DNA of 64,000 nucleotides from CAZRGZ01 sp964599775 (GTDB lineage Bacteria > Patescibacteriota > Saccharimonadia > Saccharimonadales > Saccharimonadaceae). The position numbers and the translations under genes were made by a program. Below, in pieces: positions 60,988-64,000 of this stretch (the stretch's first letter is position 1; each line of letters begins with the position of its first letter). Location: NCBI GenBank assembly GCA_964599775.1, contig CAZRGZ010000004.1:1-64000 (forward strand), read 5' to 3'. The notes beneath the pieces were generated by a model that made no database searches, had not been told where the DNA came from, and saw nothing but the letters and a program-made list of their open reading frames with translations.

Positions 60988-61062
60988 GGCCCCATCGTCT
61001 AGTGGTTAGGACACCAGGTTTTCATCCTGGCAACCGGAGTTCGATTCTCCGTGGGGTCACCA
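60988..61062 (+). tRNA. tRNA-Glu (UUC)
   Basis: Acceptor GGCCCCA with TGGGGTC, anticodon stem-loop CCAGG TTTTCAT CCTGG, T-arm CCGGAGTTCGATTCTCCG, discriminator A and encoded CCA. The anticodon TTC reads GAA/GAG. The 3' CCA begins a 19-bp terminator stem (61059-61077 with 61084-61102). Confidence 0.95.
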
Positions 61063-61102
61063 AAGTAAAATACCCATCTCATGATGGGTATTTTACTTTG
61101 GT
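61057..61102. repeat. 46-bp direct repeat, left copy (tRNA-Glu 3' end and terminator)
   Basis: Identical over 46 nt to 62723-62768. It includes the last nucleotides of tRNA-Glu and the terminator hairpin. The segment between the copies (61103-62722) carries a methyltransferase and a GC-rich gene. Confidence 0.85.
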
Positions 61103-61209
61103 GATTCTTCCTAGTGAATTGAACTTCGATTGCGCGACGCTCTAGCGTCGCAAGTAACCGTGGTTTGTTAATTAAAGCGATTGCGCAAATCTGATATTAA
61201 ACTTTAGAA

Positions 61210-61782
61210 CTAGTCCTTATGGCAGATAAAGACCACCATACCACCCTCTTCAACAATGGCAACATCGACAAATCTGGCACGGAGTTCATGTGACGTTGCT
61301 TCAAAGTCCACTGAGATCGGTCTCGCCTCATCAGCTCGCCGATGCACAGGAGTAATGACCACGAAAGTACCTTTTGGAGATAGAAGCTTATCGACACGAT
61401 CTAAAAACACTGCGCGATCTTTAATAAATGCGTACACTAGCTTGCATGTAATAAGAGAGAAGGGCTGTATTGGCAGCTTGTCGATATCATCCTTCTCGAT
61501 ATCAAATTGAAGATAGTGCAACTCGTCGCTCCTCGTAGTAAGCGATTTTGCCAATCGTATAGCACTAAGTGAAATATCCACACCAACACACTCATAGCCA
61601 CGATGATTAAGTTCCCTCGTGAGTTGACCGGTGCCACAACCGATATCTAAACAAATCTTCTTCAAGCTTTGATCAGTATGTTCGAGCATAGTAGTTAACA
61701 AGCGGGAAGGGATCAGACGAAAATCTGCGTTTTTATCGTAGTAGGCGCTCCAGTGTTTGTCTAAATCGGTTTGCATATACAT
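61210..61782 (-). CDS. class I SAM-dependent methyltransferase
   Basis: 190 residues. Motif I is CLDIGCGTGQLTREL near residues 44-58, and the acidic residue of motif II is in GVDISLSAI. Methyl acceptor unknown. TATAGT lies 7 nt before the ATG (leaderless). It lies in the segment between the 46-bp repeats. Confidence 0.85.
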   Translation of the reverse strand: MYMQTDLDKHWSAYYDKNADFRLIPSRLLTTMLEHTDQSLKKICLDIGCGTGQLTRELNHRGYECVGVDISLSAIRLAKSLTTRSDELHYLQFDIEKDDIDKLPIQPFSLITCKLVYAFIKDRAVFLDRVDKLLSPKGTFVVITPVHRRADEARPISVDFEATSHELRARFVDVAIVEEGGMVVFICHKD

Positions 61783-61817
61783 TGATAATACTATAAATCC
61801 TCTAAAAAAGCGGAAAG

Positions 61818-61858
61818 CCCCCGTCCGCCACCACCCTGAGGGCAGCGGCGAACGGGGG
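61818..61858 (-). terminator. GC-rich terminator
   Basis: cccccgt with acggggg, plus an inner ccgcc/ggcgg-type pairing, beyond the stop of the gene at 61902-62408 on the minus strand. Confidence 0.75.
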
Positions 61859-61901
61859 TGACGCCTGTTCCGCCGATCTTCAGCGGTTCAGAACATCAGT
61901 G

Positions 61902-62408
61902 TCAGTGCTGGCAGCCGGAGTCGCCGTCCCCGCCACCGCCGCTGCACGAGTCGCCGCTGCAGTAGCCGCTGCAGTAGCTGCTGCAGTCGTGGCCCGTGTT
62001 GGCCCACAGCGGCTCGTCGACGATGAAGCCGTACTGCTTGAGCGCGGCGACCGTCCGCGCGATGTTGCCGGTGCCGTAGTCCACACCCTCCTCGTCGGAG
62101 GGCGCGTGGTGGATGAACTGACCCCCCACCCTCTGACAGAACGCCGCGTACTCGCGGGTGTAGAGGATGAAGGTGTGCCAGCCGATGTCCACCAGCGGCG
62201 AGGGCGAGTAGTGGCCGTTCGGGACCTTGGCGCAGAGCGCCAGGAAGCCGAGGGCCTGGTCCATGACGCGCTCGGCGAGCGGGCGCTCCATGTTCTCGTC
62301 CTTGACGATCCGGTTGACGAGCCTGTTCCACAGGCTCTCGTCGATGAGGCCCTTGTTGGTCGGCGCGGTGCCGACCGGGGTCTCGACGACGGTGGTTCCC
62401 ACGGTCAT
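61902..62408 (-). CDS. GRDP-like (glycine-rich domain) protein of actinobacterial type, acquired
   Basis: 168 residues. The middle (DQALGFLALCAKVPNGHYSPSPLVDIGWHTFILYTREYAAFC, then FIHHAPSDEE) matches the glycine-rich-domain-like proteins found in Streptomyces, whose function is unknown. The tail has a Cys/Gly/Ser cluster (CSSYCSGYCSGDSCSGGGG). The third codon positions are almost all G or C, the strongest compositional contrast in the window. ATG 62408 is chosen over GTG 62438 because GAAGGGA lies 7 nt upstream of it. Confidence 0.8.
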   Translation of the reverse strand: MTVGTTVVETPVGTAPTNKGLIDESLWNRLVNRIVKDENMERPLAERVMDQALGFLALCAKVPNGHYSPSPLVDIGWHTFILYTREYAAFCQRVGGQFIHHAPSDEEGVDYGTGNIARTVAALKQYGFIVDEPLWANTGHDCSSYCSGYCSGDSCSGGGGDGDSGCQH

Positions 62409-62907
62409 TACCGTGTTCCCTTCACTTGACACAGACACACTTTTGTATGTCTAATAAATATTTTATAACTCAAATTACCTCAATTGCATATGGTGGAATT
62501 TACAACGAATGCAACATCGAGAGTCTATAACCCTCAATACGCATTAAAAGACGACACTCCTGTGAGTCACGACGAATGGAGACGGCATAATTGCTACTGG
62601 GTATCAGCATGCATAGGGTCAGCCAAGTCTCTGAATAGTTTCGCTATACACCAGCTCTTCTAAGCTTCCGCTTAATCGACATAGAGCTAGGTGTAAAGTG
62701 TTCCAGTTTTTACCCCGCAGGCTCACCAAAGTAAAATACCCATCTCATGATGGGTATTTTACTTTGGTTGTCTTCGTGGAGTTGAACTCCGGTTGCGCTG
62801 TAAAGTGGGCTGAGGTCATAATGGGTACTCATCTTCTTATTGTAGCAATAAGAGCTTATTCCGCCCCTTGTATAATAATTACTAAATTATGTTATAATTT
62901 CCTAATT
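62409..62907. other. gene-poor region with a 57-codon ORF and tRNA-Glu remnants
   Basis: Positions 62490-62663 on the plus strand hold an ORF of 57 codons (starts MVEFTTNATSRVYNP, includes HNCYWVSACIGSAKS) that I do not recognise; it could be a gene fragment. Around 62723-62795 lie the right copy of the 46-bp repeat and, inverted, a 13-nt exact piece of the tRNA-Glu T-arm (gcaaccggagttc, seen as its complement near 62783-62795). Confidence 0.5.
62723..62768. repeat. 46-bp direct repeat, right copy
   Basis: An exact duplicate of 61057-61102, including the last bases of tRNA-Glu and the complete terminator hairpin, without the rest of the tRNA. Confidence 0.85.
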
Positions 62908-63693
62908 ATGGCAAGTCTATATTCTCCCGAAGATATTGCTGGCTTTCTTTTAGAAGAAAAGCTGGCTATTCACGGGGTTTCGCCAGAAGTTTATACTCAG
63001 AACTTGCTGCTTGTGCAGGAGCTTGGAAAGGCTGCTACTGCTTCCTCAGATGCCTTACTTGCAGTACAGGTAATTGGTAGTAGGGGTAATGGTACAAGCG
63101 GTCTTGAATCAGACCTTGACTTAGTGGCCGTAACTTTTGATGCTGATACGGCTGACGAAGATAGAGCTCGTCTTGCAGAGGCAGCCGAAGGTCTGGGCAT
63201 CTCTACTGATACTGGTCTTGCAGCTCTTGCGAATGGAGTACACGACACAATACCAGCAGAAGGGCCTGACTTTATTTACTGGATTGACACCGAAACTCAT
63301 AAAGCAAGTAGCTTATTTGAGAAGGGTATATATGCTTCGCCTAATCAACGGTTAGGGCAATTAGCGGTTACGAGTATGCTTGCTAGTTGTATGTCAGAAA
63401 GTATGGCTCAAGACCAGTGGAGTGATATCAGGAAAAGCCACGCATATACTTATCTAGGCGATTTGGGAAGAATGCAAGAAAAACTAGTAGAAAGACTAGG
63501 GAGTGAGCAAGAAAAAGCTATTATGAAGGCGATTTCTAAGGATTTAATGCGTCAAAGACGTACGAAATACGCTATACCTAAAGATATGAGAGCATATCAC
63601 GCTAAATTGGAAAATTGGGTTAAAAGAAACAAGGCTCAAGTGAAGAAGCTTTCTGGCTACGAACTCTATCAAGATGTTTTAAGTGAATTATAG
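62908..63693 (+). CDS. nucleotidyltransferase-fold protein
   Basis: 261 residues. The minimal nucleotidyltransferase motif GSRGNGTSGLESDLDLVAV lies near residues 58-76, with both metal Asp residues. The C-terminus is helical and basic (RQRRTKYAIPKDMRAYHAKLENW). It could modify a tRNA, a protein or an antibiotic; no antitoxin HEPN partner is adjacent. The ATG follows TATAAT by 9 nt (leaderless). Confidence 0.75.
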   Translation: MASLYSPEDIAGFLLEEKLAIHGVSPEVYTQNLLLVQELGKAATASSDALLAVQVIGSRGNGTSGLESDLDLVAVTFDADTADEDRARLAEAAEGLGISTDTGLAALANGVHDTIPAEGPDFIYWIDTETHKASSLFEKGIYASPNQRLGQLAVTSMLASCMSESMAQDQWSDIRKSHAYTYLGDLGRMQEKLVERLGSEQEKAIMKAISKDLMRQRRTKYAIPKDMRAYHAKLENWVKRNKAQVKKLSGYELYQDVLSEL

Positions 63694-64000
63694 GTTAAAG
63701 CTCGATACGGTATAATATAGTTATAGGAACTGGACAACTTGACCCAGCCATTACTCTTTTTAATAGAAGAGGTACGCTTAGGTTCTAGACTACGCAGGGA
63801 GAGCTAATGACCACTTGAGTTCTCTAAGTGGATATGCGTTCAAAAATAGTATTGTACTCTGTTGTATTGTGAATCCGATAGCCATCATCGCATAAAATTT
63901 CAATAGCGCTTCGTGAGGTGCTCGACGACCAATGCTTTTGTGTCGCTCATGTTTTTACTGTAGACTTTTTTATTACGTTTTGCAACTGTGTTAGTTGAAG
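63694..64000. other. no gene seen
   Basis: The last 307 bp have no ORF that I would defend. A TATAAT-like box (near 63710) follows the previous stop, so a transcript may begin here and continue beyond the window. Confidence 0.4.

Noticed and set aside
61888..62429. Other long frames on both strands over 61902-62408
   Set aside because: They are shadows in very GC-rich sequence, full of Ala/Arg/Val runs, with no start signals. The chosen frame matches a known protein family.
61103..62722. Complete integrative element at tRNA-Glu
   Set aside because: No integrase, excisionase or replication gene is inside, so I report only the repeat-flanked segment.
62908..63693. MNT toxin-antitoxin module
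   Set aside because: The protein is longer than minimal nucleotidyltransferase antitoxins and no HEPN toxin gene is adjacent.
1..64000. CRISPR array, cas genes, rRNA operon, transposase or insertion sequence
   Set aside because: No regularly spaced repeats, no Cas or transposase motifs (such as DDE or HUH) and no rRNA sequence were seen in either strand.

Overview
The window looks like a chromosome segment of a Patescibacteria/CPR bacterium, most likely a Candidatus Saccharibacteria (TM7) member. This is an inference from gene content: many compact genes with near-zero spacing, a type IV pilin cluster, very large wall-anchored surface proteins ending in LAxTG/PETG-like signals, murA, murB, glyA and folD, and many small orphan membrane proteins. 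The code is standard (UGA is used as a stop). No rRNA, transposase, CRISPR array or phage structural gene is seen. Six tRNA genes are present (Arg-UCU, His-GUG, Gly-UCC, Arg-UCG, Lys-CUU, Glu-UUC), all with encoded CCA.

Layout. 0.2-7.2 kb: a membrane-anchored double AAA+ ATPase operon with a VIT1/CCC1-type transporter, a secreted-lipase-like hydrolase, Fur, a GC-rich Nudix gene and a repeat-domain membrane protein. 7.5-8.6 kb: a tRNA cluster (Arg, His, Gly). 9-16 kb: a beta-helix surface protein, an AraC regulator, a cysteine-less sortase-like protein, HTH-MurA and GlyA. 16-20.3 kb: a broken metzincin-like protease, four type IV prepilin-like genes and murB. 20.9-24.2 kb: tRNA-Arg and tRNA-Lys set among broken genes. 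24-29.6 kb: a GNAT acetyltransferase, an M20 peptidase, Nudix hydrolases and an ABC exporter with two in-frame stops. 30-38.7 kb: GtrA, an adenosine deaminase-like enzyme, trehalose synthase, a 1335-residue surface protein and an interrupted L,D-transpeptidase. 39-49.5 kb: an ABC exporter, a D,D-carboxypeptidase, FolD, phospholipase D and acyltransferase-like genes. 49.6-52.2 kb: small GC-rich genes and an HTH-methyltransferase fusion. 53.4-58 kb: a response regulator, then a LuxI/FeeM-like acyltransferase, a ThiF/E1-like adenylyltransferase and a multi-TM histidine kinase. 58.3-60.9 kb: a candidate ncRNA, a PKD/repeat surface protein and a pilin. 61-62.8 kb: tRNA-Glu followed by a segment bounded by a 46-bp direct repeat. 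62.9-63.7 kb: a nucleotidyltransferase-like gene.

Four themes run through the window. (1) Most genes have a TATAAT-like -10 box only about 6-9 nt before the start codon, which implies leaderless mRNAs. (2) Single genes with high-GC codon use, unlike their neighbours and often actinobacterial in character, are scattered as self-contained units with their own promoter and GC-rich terminator. Since Saccharibacteria live on Actinobacteria, transfer from a host is a plausible source. (3) tRNA genes sit in unusual sequence: terminator stems include the CCA end and often continue into an inverted, decayed copy of the T-arm, and partial 5' copies lie 100-126 bp upstream of two of them. (4) The 53.9-58 kb cluster could form a chemical-signal synthesis and sensing module.
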